A stretch of DNA of 44,620 nucleotides from a virus: positions 1 to 44,620 of IMG/VR virus record IMGVR_UViG_3300013372_003156, one strand, 5' to 3'. Under the pieces are notes generated by a model, which saw nothing but the letters and a program-made list of their open reading frames with translations, made no database searches and was not told the DNA's origin. Both the position numbers and the translations under genes were made by a program. This document shows, piece after piece, positions 34,671-42,771 of this stretch. Position 1 is the first letter of the stretch, and the number at the start of each line of letters is the position of its first letter.

Positions 34671-34678
34671 TATAAATA
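34671..34678 (+). promoter_or_regulatory. T4-like late promoter (TATAAATA) before the tail-tube-like gene
   Basis: An exact TATAAATA 33 bases before the ATG at 34704, with AAGG between them. Confidence 0.7.
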
Positions 34679-34703
34679 TTAGTATTAATAAAGGTAATTA
34701 GCA

Positions 34704-35204
34704 ATGGCCATTCAAAAAAGTTTCTTATCCCCATTAGGTTATCAGTTAGCAATTCAAAAGATTCCTAATACTATCCTTAATGTAACATCAGCCAACTTAC
34801 CTGGTATAACGGTTGAGGATGCCGAGCTACAAACACCCTTTAAGGTTATTCGTTATCCTGAAAAGGTTGTGTACAATGATTTTGTTGTAAGGTTCAAGGT
34901 AGATGAGGATCTGGCAAACTATAGAGAAATTTTTGACTGGATGCATTTAATTGGTAGACCAGAACAGTTTAGTGCTCCAAATACTAATGCTCTATACCCA
35001 AATGATATCTATAGTACATATGCCTCAGATGGTACATTGTTAATTTTAAACTCAGCTAATAAAAACAACATTGAGGTTAGATTCAGAGATTTGTTCCCAG
35101 TTGTTTTGAGTGACCTTGAATTCAATTCTCAAGAATCTGATATAAATTATATTGATGCCACAGTGACCTTTAGATGCTTGCTGTTTACCCTTCACACTGT
35201 TTAG
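34704..35204 (+). CDS. Tail-tube-fold structural protein (possibly gp3 or gp54 type)
   Basis: A 166-residue protein. It has the tail-tube layout: Phe-Leu-Ser-Pro-Leu-Gly-Tyr-Gln-Leu-Ala-Ile at the start, Ser-Ala-Asn-Leu-Pro-Gly-Ile (like the Ala-x-x-Leu-Pro-Gly of gp19) at about 29-35, Val-Val-Tyr-Asn-Asp-Phe-Val-Val-Arg-Phe-Lys-Val-Asp-Glu-Asp and a C-terminal strand pair. In marine T4-like genomes, a tail completion protein sits between gp23 and uvsY, so gp3 is a reasonable candidate; a baseplate-tube initiator (gp54) is the alternative. It has its own late promoter, unlike the recombination genes that follow. Confidence 0.6.
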   Translation: MAIQKSFLSPLGYQLAIQKIPNTILNVTSANLPGITVEDAELQTPFKVIRYPEKVVYNDFVVRFKVDEDLANYREIFDWMHLIGRPEQFSAPNTNALYPNDIYSTYASDGTLLILNSANKNNIEVRFRDLFPVVLSDLEFNSQESDINYIDATVTFRCLLFTLHTV

Positions 35205-35212
35205 AGTATAAT
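35184..35212 (+). promoter_or_regulatory. Sigma70-like promoter for uvsY-uvsW
   Basis: TTTACC (35184-35189) and TATAAT (35207-35212) with a 17-base spacer, lying at the end of the preceding structural gene. It would start the recombination operon independently of late transcription, around 35219. Confidence 0.6.
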
Positions 35213-35215
35213 ATA

Positions 35216-35231
35216 CCTACCGTAGGGTAGG
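35216..35231 (+). promoter_or_regulatory. Leader hairpin overlapping the uvsY ribosome binding site
   Basis: CCTACC (35216-35221), a GTAG loop and GGTAGG (35226-35231) form a six-base-pair hairpin. GGTAGGA is also the only Shine-Dalgarno-like sequence before the uvsY ATG at 35241, so pairing would hide it. Confidence 0.5.
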
Positions 35232-35240
35232 AACTATATT

Positions 35241-35675
35241 ATGAAGCTTGAAGAAATATTTGGTGAATGGGAGAAGGATAGCAAAGTTGACCGGACAGAG
35301 CTCGGTGACGTTGCATTGAACATACCTAAACTTCACCACAAGTACTTTAAACTATTCTCCCACGAACGTCTACTGCTTAGAAAGCTTGAGCAGGACATGA
35401 AGAAGCTAAAGAAGCTGAAGTGGGAATACTATACAGGTGTTCTTGACCAAGAGACTCTTGAGGAGATGAAGTGGGAACCGTTCCTACAAAAAATCCTGAA
35501 ACAAGACGTGCCTACATATATTGATAGCGATTCAGATATTATTACTCTTAACCTTAGAATAGCTGTTCAGCAAGAAAAGATTGATGCATTGGAATCAATT
35601 ATTAAGTCAGTAATGAACTTAGGGTTCCAGGTTAAGAGTGCCATTGATTGGGAAAAGTTTAAGACAGGACAATGA
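35241..35675 (+). CDS. uvsY: Recombination mediator UvsY
   Basis: A 144-residue, helix-rich, charged protein close to the T4 UvsY length (137). It has Glu-Glu-Ile-Phe-Gly-Glu-Trp-Glu-Lys-Asp-Ser near the start and Ile-Pro-Lys-Leu-His-His-Lys-Tyr in the conserved ssDNA-binding region, then a Leu-Leu-Arg-Lys-Leu-Glu-Gln-Asp-Met-Lys helix. UvsY loads the UvsX recombinase on ssDNA covered by gp32. The start overlaps nothing, but its end overlaps the uvsW ATG by four bases. Transcription probably comes from the sigma70-like promoter at 35184. Confidence 0.92.
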   Translation: MKLEEIFGEWEKDSKVDRTELGDVALNIPKLHHKYFKLFSHERLLLRKLEQDMKKLKKLKWEYYTGVLDQETLEEMKWEPFLQKILKQDVPTYIDSDSDIITLNLRIAVQQEKIDALESIIKSVMNLGFQVKSAIDWEKFKTGQ

Positions 35676-37132
35676 CAGAAACACTAGTTGTCTCAAAATT
35701 TAATGATGTATATGTGACAGTTGATTGTGACGCTAGTGTTGCGATGGAGCTGAAGGACTACTTTACTTTCAAGGTTCCTGGTTATCGCTTTATGCCTGCC
35801 TACCGCAACAAGGTATGGTCAGGCGATATTCATCTATACAATCCAATGAGTAGAAGACTTTACTTTGGATTGATTCCGTATATACAAAAGTTTTGTGAAT
35901 CAAGAGACTATAAGGTAGTCTTTGATAAGAATGTTGATGGCTTTGCAGCTATTGACGAAGATTCAGTTGTTAACTTTATTCAAAGCCTCAACTTACCATT
36001 TAAGCCAAGAGGCTATCAACTAGAAGCATTCCTACATGCTATTAGAACAAAAAGAGCTCTACTAGTATCCCCCACTGCCTCTGGTAAGTCATTAATCATC
36101 TATATGATTACTAAGTGGTGGCAGCAAACAGATTTCAAGACTCTCATCATTGTTCCAACTATCTCCCTAGTTGAGCAGATGAAAGGTGACTTTGTATCTT
36201 ATGGTGGTGATGAGAATGATATCCACACCATTATGTCTGGTAGAGAGAAGAATTCAGACAGACCAATTGTAATTTCTACATGGCAATCAATCTATAAGAT
36301 GCCAAGACAATGGTATGAACAGTTTGATGTTGTCATTGGAGATGAGGCCCACCAGTATAAGGCCAAGTCACTAACATCCATTCTTGAGAAGATGACCAAG
36401 TGTCCTATCAGATTAGGCTTTACTGGAACTCTCGATGGTACACAAACACATAAGTTGGTACTTGAAGGTTTGTTTGGAGCAGTAAAGAAAGTAACTACTA
36501 CTGCTGAACTTATTGAACAAAAGCATCTTGCGGACTTTAAAATTCAGGCCATTGTTCTCAAGCATACAGATGCCAACAAGAAAGAATATAGTAGGACTGA
36601 GTACCATGATGAGATAGATTTTCTTGTTCGTAATGAAGCAAGGAACAATTTTATATCTCAGTTGTCTCTACACCTGAAGGGTAACACTCTTATCCTCTAT
36701 CAGTTTGTAGAGAAGCATGGAAAGCCACTCCATGCAATACTTACAGAGCAAAATAAAGAGGATAGACACATCTTCTTTGTATCTGGAGAAGTTGAAGTAG
36801 AGGATAGAGAACTAGTTAGAAAGATTACAGAGCAGGAGGACAATGCCATCATTGTGGCCTCATATGGTACGTTTTCAACTGGTATAAATATTAGAAACCT
36901 ACACAATGTTGTGTTTGCTTCACCTACAAAGTCTAGAATTAGATCTCTACAGTCAATAGGTAGAGCGTTAAGAAGAGGTGACAATAAAGAGCAGGCAACA
37001 TTGTATGATATAGCTGACGACCTATCTTGGAAGAAAGCTAAGAATCATACCCTAAAGCATTTTATTGAGCGAGTGGGAATTTATACTAGTGAGAAGTTTG
37101 AATACAAAATCACGAGCTATCAATTGAGGTAA
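35672..37132 (+). CDS. uvsW: Helicase UvsW
   Basis: A 486-residue superfamily 2 helicase. The N-terminal ~100 residues form the UvsW-specific DNA-binding domain. Walker A is Ser-Pro-Thr-Ala-Ser-Gly-Lys-Ser (133-140), the DEAH box is at 224-227, Thr-Gly-Thr follows as motif III, and the C-terminal motif VI is Gln-Ser-Ile-Gly-Arg-Ala-Leu-Arg-Arg-Gly. UvsW unwinds R-loops, D-loops and stalled forks and drives the switch from origin-dependent to recombination-dependent replication. All catalytic motifs are intact. The gene is coupled to uvsY by an ATGA overlap. Confidence 0.95.
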   Translation: MTETLVVSKFNDVYVTVDCDASVAMELKDYFTFKVPGYRFMPAYRNKVWSGDIHLYNPMSRRLYFGLIPYIQKFCESRDYKVVFDKNVDGFAAIDEDSVVNFIQSLNLPFKPRGYQLEAFLHAIRTKRALLVSPTASGKSLIIYMITKWWQQTDFKTLIIVPTISLVEQMKGDFVSYGGDENDIHTIMSGREKNSDRPIVISTWQSIYKMPRQWYEQFDVVIGDEAHQYKAKSLTSILEKMTKCPIRLGFTGTLDGTQTHKLVLEGLFGAVKKVTTTAELIEQKHLADFKIQAIVLKHTDANKKEYSRTEYHDEIDFLVRNEARNNFISQLSLHLKGNTLILYQFVEKHGKPLHAILTEQNKEDRHIFFVSGEVEVEDRELVRKITEQEDNAIIVASYGTFSTGINIRNLHNVVFASPTKSRIRSLQSIGRALRRGDNKEQATLYDIADDLSWKKAKNHTLKHFIERVGIYTSEKFEYKITSYQLR

Positions 37133-37135
37133 GTT

Positions 37136-37549
37136 ATGGCAGCATTCATTCTTGTCAAACTGAGCGATGATGACTCATTCATTATTGGAGAACTTCACAA
37201 CGAATCAGAAGATGATGTTGTGATGAAGTATCCTGTTGTAATTAGGTTAAAGACTACTATTAACCAAACAACAAATGTTACAACTTCTAAACTAATGCCT
37301 TTCTCAGAGAACAATATAGTTGCTCTCAAGAAGACATCTATCATTGCCTTCTCTAAACCCAATGAACGAATCATTAAGTACTATCTAACGTTTATGGAAA
37401 GGTTCCAACAGATACTAGATGAAGATCTAGAAAAGGACATCTGTGGTCTTCAAGATGAATATAGCGATAGTCCACTTAGTGTAGAAATAGATGATGAAGA
37501 GCTAGATGGGGTTGCTGTTGTATCCTCTTCTACCCCTATTTTGCACTAA
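37136..37549 (+). CDS. Small protein with Sm/LSm-like N-terminal pattern
   Basis: A 137-residue protein three bases after uvsW. The N-terminal ~75 residues have the five-strand Sm-like pattern Val-Lys-Leu-x-Asp-Asp-x-x-Phe-Ile-Ile-Gly-Glu-Leu ... Val-Met-Lys-Tyr-Pro-Val-Val-Ile-Arg-Leu, followed by Pro-Phe. A helical acidic C-terminus follows. Proteins of this kind occur after uvsW in marine T4-like phages without an assigned function. An Hfq-like RNA-binding role is possible but rests on a pattern only; a true family match cannot be claimed. Confidence 0.5.
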   Translation: MAAFILVKLSDDDSFIIGELHNESEDDVVMKYPVVIRLKTTINQTTNVTTSKLMPFSENNIVALKKTSIIAFSKPNERIIKYYLTFMERFQQILDEDLEKDICGLQDEYSDSPLSVEIDDEELDGVAVVSSSTPILH

Positions 37550-37609
37550 TTAATATATCTGACCCCCACAAAGGTGATTATACTAAACAGAGTGCAAAAA
37601 GTCAACTGG

Positions 37610-37638
37610 TTGAACTAACTTATTGAATGTACTATAAT
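37610..37638 (+). promoter_or_regulatory. Sigma70-like promoter for gp55
   Basis: TTGAAC (37610-37615), a 17-base spacer and TATAAT (37633-37638), ending 25 bases before the gp55 ATG. It lets the late sigma factor be made before late promoters are active. Confidence 0.75.
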
Positions 37639-37663
37639 AACAAAATGTTGAAAAGGATTTGTA

Positions 37664-38233
37664 ATGACCGATATTAAAGACAAAGCTAATCACTACGTTA
37701 GTAATGATGAGTTCTATAAGGCTATAGTGGAATTTAAAAAGAAGGTCCTTGCCGCAGAGGCACAAGGTCTATCAAAACCTGTGATTCCACATTACATTGG
37801 CGATTGTTTGATCAAGATCGCTAATAAGCTTTCCTATAGCCCTAACTTTATCAACTATACATTCCGCGATGAAATGATTGCGGATGGTTTGGAAAACTGT
37901 ATTAACTATTTCCATAACTTTGACCCTGATAAGTCTACTAACCCTTTTTCATACTTTACACAAATTATTTACTTCGCTTTCCTTCGCCGTATTCAGAAGG
38001 AGAAGAAGTATATGTATGTTAAGCATAAGGTTACCCAGCAGAAGATGATCAACCATGAGTTGATGAACCTTCAGGAGTTAGATGAGCTTGGTGAGTTTGA
38101 TATCGAGATCACTGACTATACATCCAATGACTATATGGATACGTTCATTGAGCAATTTGAAGCAAGCGCTCTGAAGAAGAAGACCGAAAGGCAAGCTAAG
38201 AAAGGCCTTGAGAAGTTAATTAAGGAAGACTAA
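37664..38233 (+). CDS. 55: Late transcription sigma factor gp55
   Basis: A 189-residue protein (T4 185). The region Ile-Ala-x-Lys-Leu-Ser-Tyr ... Phe-Arg-Asp-Glu-Met-Ile-Ala-Asp-Gly-Leu-Glu-Asn-Cys (about 52-82), followed by Asn-Pro-Phe-Ser-Tyr-Phe-Thr-Gln-Ile-Ile, is the sigma region 2-like core of gp55. The C-terminus is basic and ends in Lys/Asp-rich residues, including the segment that meets the gp45 clamp in T4. It directs RNA polymerase to TATAAATA, eight exact copies of which occur at suitable places in this window. AAAAGGA lies upstream of the ATG. Confidence 0.9.
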   Translation: MTDIKDKANHYVSNDEFYKAIVEFKKKVLAAEAQGLSKPVIPHYIGDCLIKIANKLSYSPNFINYTFRDEMIADGLENCINYFHNFDPDKSTNPFSYFTQIIYFAFLRRIQKEKKYMYVKHKVTQQKMINHELMNLQELDELGEFDIEITDYTSNDYMDTFIEQFEASALKKKTERQAKKGLEKLIKED

Positions 38234-38236
38234 ATT

Positions 38237-39316
38237 ATGAGGATCGCTTTGATAACTGACACGCACTTTGGTGGCCGTGGCGATAGTCCTATATTCTCAG
38301 ACTTCATTGGAAGATTCTATAGTGAGGTATTCTTTCCTTATCTCAAGGCAAATGATATTGATACTATCATCCACCTAGGAGATATTGTAGATAGAAGAAA
38401 GTATATTAGCTATCTCTCATTGAGAAAGTTTAGAGACCAATTCATCAATCGTGTTATTCATGCTAATTTTAACTTGCATGTTATTATTGGTAACCATGAT
38501 ACATTCTATAAGAATACAAACGAAGTCAATTGTATGACAGAGTTGTTTGGTACCAATAGACCAGACAACATTAATTGGTATACAGGAGCAACAGAAGTTA
38601 AGTTTGGTAGTACAAATATTCTGTTTGTACCATGGATGTGTAGTGATAACTTTGATTCAGTAATTGAAAAGATTGCTGACACTGATGCACAAGTATGCTT
38701 TGGCCATCTAGAGCTTGCAGGCTTTGAGATGCAAAAGGGTACAGTGATTGATCATGGCTATGATGCTAAGATCTTTAAGAAGTTTGATGTTGTACTCTCC
38801 GGTCACTATCACCATAGATCAACAAAGGGTAATGTGACCTATCTTGGTTGTCCTTATGAGATTGTGTGGTCTGATTATGATGACCCTAAAGGGTTCCATG
38901 TCTTTGATACAGAAACAAGAGAAATTGAATTTATTAAGCATGACTTGACCTTATTTGAAAAGTACCACTATGATGATCTTGATAAGGAACGCGATGATGT
39001 AGTTCTTGATGACTACTCTTTCCTCAACGGAAAGTTTGTAAAAGTTATAGTCAAGAATAAAACTAACCCATACTGGTTCGATAGTGTTATCGATAGAATT
39101 GAGAGGGCAGGTGTTGCTGACCTTCAGGTAGTTGAGGATCATTTACATCTTGACTTAGAAGAAGATTCAAGTATAATATCCGATGCAGAGGACACTCTAA
39201 CAATCATTAGAAAGTTCTCTGATCAATACATTAGTAATAAAGATAATGTACCTAGGCTGAACAAGCTTCTCGGCGACTTGTATGTTGAAGCAATGGAAAT
39301 ACAAACTAAGCAATGA
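38237..39316 (+). CDS. 47: Recombination nuclease subunit gp47 (Mre11/SbcD type)
   Basis: A 359-residue protein (T4 339) with a complete metallophosphatase core: Asp8-x-His10, Gly-Asp-Ile-Val-Asp-Arg (Asp49), Gly-Asn-His-Asp (86-88), Gly-His-Leu-Glu near 155 and Gly-His-Tyr-His-His near 186. With gp46 it resects double-strand ends for recombination-dependent replication. It follows gp55 after three bases and overlaps gp46 by four (ATGA). Motifs and length give no sign of damage. Confidence 0.95.
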   Translation: MRIALITDTHFGGRGDSPIFSDFIGRFYSEVFFPYLKANDIDTIIHLGDIVDRRKYISYLSLRKFRDQFINRVIHANFNLHVIIGNHDTFYKNTNEVNCMTELFGTNRPDNINWYTGATEVKFGSTNILFVPWMCSDNFDSVIEKIADTDAQVCFGHLELAGFEMQKGTVIDHGYDAKIFKKFDVVLSGHYHHRSTKGNVTYLGCPYEIVWSDYDDPKGFHVFDTETREIEFIKHDLTLFEKYHYDDLDKERDDVVLDDYSFLNGKFVKVIVKNKTNPYWFDSVIDRIERAGVADLQVVEDHLHLDLEEDSSIISDAEDTLTIIRKFSDQYISNKDNVPRLNKLLGDLYVEAMEIQTKQ

Positions 39317-41028
39317 GTATTCTTTTTAAGAAAGTCAAGTGGAAGAATTTTTTATCCACTGGCAACATATTTACAGAGATAGATCTTACTAAGCATAAGT
39401 CAACTCTGATTGTAGGTACGAATGGTTCTGGTAAGTCAACCATTCTTGATGCTATTTCATTTGCTCTCTACAATAAGCCATTCAGAAAGATTAATAAGCC
39501 TCAGCTTGTTAACTCTATCAATGGTAAAGATCTATGTGTTGAGCTTGAGTTTGTAGTTGGTAATGCTAACTATAAGATCATTAGAGGTATCAAGCCTACT
39601 AAGTTTGAGATCCATAAGAATGATCAACTACTCAACCAAGATGCTGATAGTAAAGACTATCAAGAGGTAATTGAGAAGCAGATCGTTAAGATGAACCATA
39701 GAACATTCTCCCAGGTAGTTGTTCTTGGTTCCTCTACCTATGTTCCATTCATGCAACTTCCTGCAGCTCAGCGAAGAGAAGTGATTGAGGACCTACTTGA
39801 CATTCAGGTATTCACTACAATGAATACTCTACTAAAGGGTAAGGTGTCGACAAACCAAGATGACTTGAAGCAAGCAAAGTATGATAGTGATCTTGTTGAT
39901 GAGAAGATTAACATTCAGAATAGCTACATTGATTCTTTGAAGAAAGATGTACAGAATAAGGTTGATGATAACAATGTAAAAATTGAGCAGACTGAAGCTG
40001 AGATTGATATGTGTAATATTGACCTTACAATGAAGGGTAACACAATAGAGGAAAAGATTCAGCAAACTACTAACCTGGATAAGTTAACCAAGAGAATGGA
40101 GAAGTCTGTTATCCTAAAGGAAAAGACTATTGATAAACTATCCAAGTTGGATAAAGAGATTAAGTTCTTCCACGACAATGATGACTGTCCAACTTGTAAG
40201 CAAGGAATTCCTCACGAGTTCAAGTCTGAGTCTATTGCTACAAAGCAAACGCAAGTAACTGAAATACAAGAGAACCTAAAGCTTCTTGATGATGACTATA
40301 ATAATACTGTTACAGAAATTACAAGAATTAATAAAATCCAAAAAGAGATTCAAACAATCCAGCAAGAGATTACTAAACTGCAGACAGAGATAACTTCTAA
40401 GAAGAAGTTTATTGATTACCTGCAAACTGAGATTAATGGATTGGAAACAAACACGGCAAACGTTGATGCAGAAAAACAAAAACTAAAAGAACTACAAAAG
40501 CAAAAGACAGAAGCTGAGGAAAAGAAGCAGAAGCTGCTAGAGGAGTACGAAATACTACAGGCAGCTTCTGCTCTCTTAAAGGATGGTGGTATCAAGACCA
40601 GAATCCTTCGCCAGTATATGCCAATTATTAATAAGTTAATCAATAAGTACTTGGCTGCCATGGACTTCTTTGTTCAGTTTGAGATTGATGAACAGTTTAA
40701 TGAAACCATCAGATCAAGATTCAGAGATGAGTTTAGTTACAATTCATTCTCAGAAGGTGAGAAGATGAGAATCAACTTAGCAGTGCTCTTTACATGGAGA
40801 GCAATTGCTAAAATGAGAAATAGTGCTGCTACCAATCTTTTGATTATGGATGAGGTGTTTGATAGTTCTCTTGATAGTTCTGGCACAGATGAGTTCTTGA
40901 AGATTATTCAGACTCTCACTGCTGATACCAATACATTTATTATTAGCCATAAGACAGATCAGTTGTTTGATAAGTTTCATAATGTTATTAAGTTTGAGAA
41001 GACAAAGAACTTTTCGAGGATTGTATAA
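39313..41028 (+). CDS. 46: Recombination ATPase subunit gp46 (Rad50/SbcC type)
   Basis: A 571-residue SMC-like ATPase (T4 560). Walker A is Gly-Thr-Asn-Gly-Ser-Gly-Lys-Ser (35-42). Two long coiled-coil arms flank a zinc hook Cys292-Pro-Thr-Cys295. The signature motif Phe-Ser-Glu-Gly-Glu-Lys is near 479 and Walker B Leu-Leu-Ile-Met-Asp-Glu near 510. The Gln-loop region is intact. It partners gp47. Its last base overlaps the start of the first 2OG oxygenase (TAATG), so recombination and oxygenase genes form one transcription unit. Confidence 0.95.
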   Translation: MSILFKKVKWKNFLSTGNIFTEIDLTKHKSTLIVGTNGSGKSTILDAISFALYNKPFRKINKPQLVNSINGKDLCVELEFVVGNANYKIIRGIKPTKFEIHKNDQLLNQDADSKDYQEVIEKQIVKMNHRTFSQVVVLGSSTYVPFMQLPAAQRREVIEDLLDIQVFTTMNTLLKGKVSTNQDDLKQAKYDSDLVDEKINIQNSYIDSLKKDVQNKVDDNNVKIEQTEAEIDMCNIDLTMKGNTIEEKIQQTTNLDKLTKRMEKSVILKEKTIDKLSKLDKEIKFFHDNDDCPTCKQGIPHEFKSESIATKQTQVTEIQENLKLLDDDYNNTVTEITRINKIQKEIQTIQQEITKLQTEITSKKKFIDYLQTEINGLETNTANVDAEKQKLKELQKQKTEAEEKKQKLLEEYEILQAASALLKDGGIKTRILRQYMPIINKLINKYLAAMDFFVQFEIDEQFNETIRSRFRDEFSYNSFSEGEKMRINLAVLFTWRAIAKMRNSAATNLLIMDEVFDSSLDSSGTDEFLKIIQTLTADTNTFIISHKTDQLFDKFHNVIKFEKTKNFSRIV

Positions 41029-41579
41029 TGTGGATCAAACAATATTTCAATAAAAATTGGGTTGACATGGTACACAAAATTGCTGAAGGTTATAATGATG
41101 AACGAGGTGAAATTTATCAATACAGTACCAAGACAGACAACCTCAAAGTACTTAATGAGAACTACACACAAAGATGGATACCAACAAATAAGCACAAACA
41201 ACTCCTAGATCATTTTAACGAGATTGTGTTTAAAGCAAATAAAGAGATGTTTGGATATGATTTGTGGTTTAATACTGAAACAATTCAGTACACAACATAT
41301 GATAGTAAAGTACAGGGCGAATTCCCAACGCATACAGATTCCATTTTATTTGGTAAACCATCAACCCAAAAATTAACTGTTGTTGTTGGCTTAACTGATA
41401 GTACTGCCTATGAGGGTGGGATGCTGGAAATTCACTTGACAAAGCAACAGTTACAATATAAATTGTCGGCAGGCCAAGTAATAATTTTTCCATCTATGGT
41501 CAACCATAGAGTAACACCCGTAACATCTGGCATAAGACAAACTCTAGTGACCTGGTATAGTGGTCCAATGTGGAGGTAG
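41028..41579 (+). CDS. 2-oxoglutarate-Fe(II) oxygenase 1 of a tandem trio
   Basis: A 183-residue protein with the double-stranded beta-helix iron site: His102-x-Asp104 (Thr-His-Thr-Asp-Ser), distal His160 (Asn-His-Arg-Val) and Arg170 for the 2-oxoglutarate carboxylate (Gly-Ile-Arg-Gln-Thr-Leu-Val). The Tyr-Glu-Gly-Gly-Met-Leu strand fits prolyl-4-hydroxylase-like (P4Hc) phage enzymes. All catalytic residues are present. Marine T4-like phages carry many of these with unknown targets. It ends in Gly-Pro-Met-Trp-Arg, the codons of which supply the ribosome binding site of the next gene. Confidence 0.85.
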   Translation: MWIKQYFNKNWVDMVHKIAEGYNDERGEIYQYSTKTDNLKVLNENYTQRWIPTNKHKQLLDHFNEIVFKANKEMFGYDLWFNTETIQYTTYDSKVQGEFPTHTDSILFGKPSTQKLTVVVGLTDSTAYEGGMLEIHLTKQQLQYKLSAGQVIIFPSMVNHRVTPVTSGIRQTLVTWYSGPMWR

Positions 41580-41580
41580 T

Positions 41581-42150
41581 ATGTATTCTAAGATTATAGT
41601 AACACCAAAATACTTTCCTGCACAATGGTGTGACAATGTAAATAATTTTATGCTCAAAAATGTTGCACCCGACCCACAGTTTGGTAAGAAAGGCGTCAGA
41701 CGCTGTACAGTAAGATTACTAGCACGAGGAATGAAGCCATATGAGGGTGTATTTGATTCTATGATGTCTCACGCCAAGCAAATTATGCATCATCTTGATG
41801 TCGATGTTGACTATAAGATTGATGGCGCAATACAACATATAACATACAATCCGGGTGATCATGTTGGTTGGCATAATGACACGATGAATATTTCTGCAGC
41901 AATGAATAATCCGCTGTATAGTAATCTAAAGACAAATAGAAAGGTTTCCATGACGGTAATGCTTTCTGACCCTAGTGAATATACTGGAGGTGAGTTTATA
42001 TTTGAGCCAGGTATCAAGGTTCCCCATAAAGTAGAAGGTAAAGGAACTACTGCTACGTTTACCTCTTACTCACAACATAAGGTAGAAGAAATCACATCGG
42101 GTGTAAGAAACATTTTATTCATCTTCATGACAGGACCCGAGTGGAGATAG
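41581..42150 (+). CDS. 2-oxoglutarate-Fe(II) oxygenase 2 of a tandem trio
   Basis: 189 residues from the ATG at 41581, one base after the upstream stop, with GGAGGT (41572-41577) formed by the last codons of the previous gene. The iron site is His98-x-Asp100 (Trp-His-Asn-Asp), His166 (Gln-His-Lys-Val) and Arg176 (Gly-Val-Arg-Asn). Tyr-Thr-Gly-Gly-Glu-Phe matches the same strand as in its neighbours. Tandem duplication with divergence is likely, because only the C-terminal half aligns well. The target is unknown. It ends in Gly-Pro-Glu-Trp-Arg, again providing the next Shine-Dalgarno (GGAGA). Confidence 0.85.
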   Translation: MYSKIIVTPKYFPAQWCDNVNNFMLKNVAPDPQFGKKGVRRCTVRLLARGMKPYEGVFDSMMSHAKQIMHHLDVDVDYKIDGAIQHITYNPGDHVGWHNDTMNISAAMNNPLYSNLKTNRKVSMTVMLSDPSEYTGGEFIFEPGIKVPHKVEGKGTTATFTSYSQHKVEEITSGVRNILFIFMTGPEWR

Positions 42151-42151
42151 T

Positions 42152-42706
42152 ATGTCAATGATAACTGTTAAGTCAGCTATTCCAAAAGATCTAATTGACA
42201 GTTGGAGTTCCACAACAGAACGTATACCAAGCCGTCCAGGTGAGACTTTTGATAAAAGTTTGCCATCAGGCATATCCAATGATAAGAATATGAGGTCTTG
42301 TGAGACCCGGTTTATAACTTTTAACAACCACAGAAAGTTTTATCTTAACATTCTAGACAACATCTATCCATTCATTGACTTCTATCAATATGCATTCAAT
42401 GTTCAACTTTATAGAGTGCTAGAGTTACAACACACCACATACTTTAAAGATGACCATTATGCAAAACACCTTGATACAATCTTCGATAACAAAATACCAC
42501 ACCAAAGAAAAATTAGTTTAGTTTTAATGTTATCAGACAGAAGTGAGTATAGTGGTGGGGAACTTATTATTAACAATGAACCTGTTGATCTTGATAAAGG
42601 GGATATGGTTATGTTTAAGCCAACAACACACCATGCAGTTGAGAAGGTTCAACAGGGTGTCAGAAAAACTTTAGTGATGTGGGCTTTAGGTCCACATTGG
42701 AGATAG
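42152..42706 (+). CDS. 2-oxoglutarate-Fe(II) oxygenase 3 of a tandem trio
   Basis: A 184-residue protein starting one base after the upstream stop. The motif set is His106-x-Asp108 (Lys-His-Leu-Asp), His161 (His-His-Ala-Val) and Arg171 (Gly-Val-Arg-Lys), with Tyr-Ser-Gly-Gly-Glu-Leu on the same strand. The central Arg-Lys-Ile-Ser-Leu-Val-Leu-Met-Leu-Ser-Asp block is closest to oxygenase 2. It ends in Gly-Pro-His-Trp-Arg, though no gene follows closely here, so the Trp-Arg ending is a family property, not only an RBS device. The substrate is unknown. Confidence 0.85.
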   Translation: MSMITVKSAIPKDLIDSWSSTTERIPSRPGETFDKSLPSGISNDKNMRSCETRFITFNNHRKFYLNILDNIYPFIDFYQYAFNVQLYRVLELQHTTYFKDDHYAKHLDTIFDNKIPHQRKISLVLMLSDRSEYSGGELIINNEPVDLDKGDMVMFKPTTHHAVEKVQQGVRKTLVMWALGPHWR

Positions 42707-42741
42707 TTGAAAATAACAATGAGTTGTTGTATAGTGATCGT

Positions 42742-42749
42742 TATAAATA
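42742..42749 (+). promoter_or_regulatory. T4-like late promoter (TATAAATA) before the QueE-like gene
   Basis: An exact TATAAATA 22 bases before the ATG at 42772, in the 65-base gap after the oxygenase trio. Late expression of an otherwise metabolic gene would be notable. Confidence 0.6.
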
Positions 42750-42771
42750 ATGATTAATTGAGGCTTCTGTA

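Noticed and set aside
37539-37599. Nine-base inverted repeat (TTTTGCACT and AGTGCAAAA) considered as terminator after the Sm-like gene
   Set aside because: The arms are separated by 43 bases and the sequence is AT-rich; it could arise by chance and does not resemble the two clear hairpins elsewhere.
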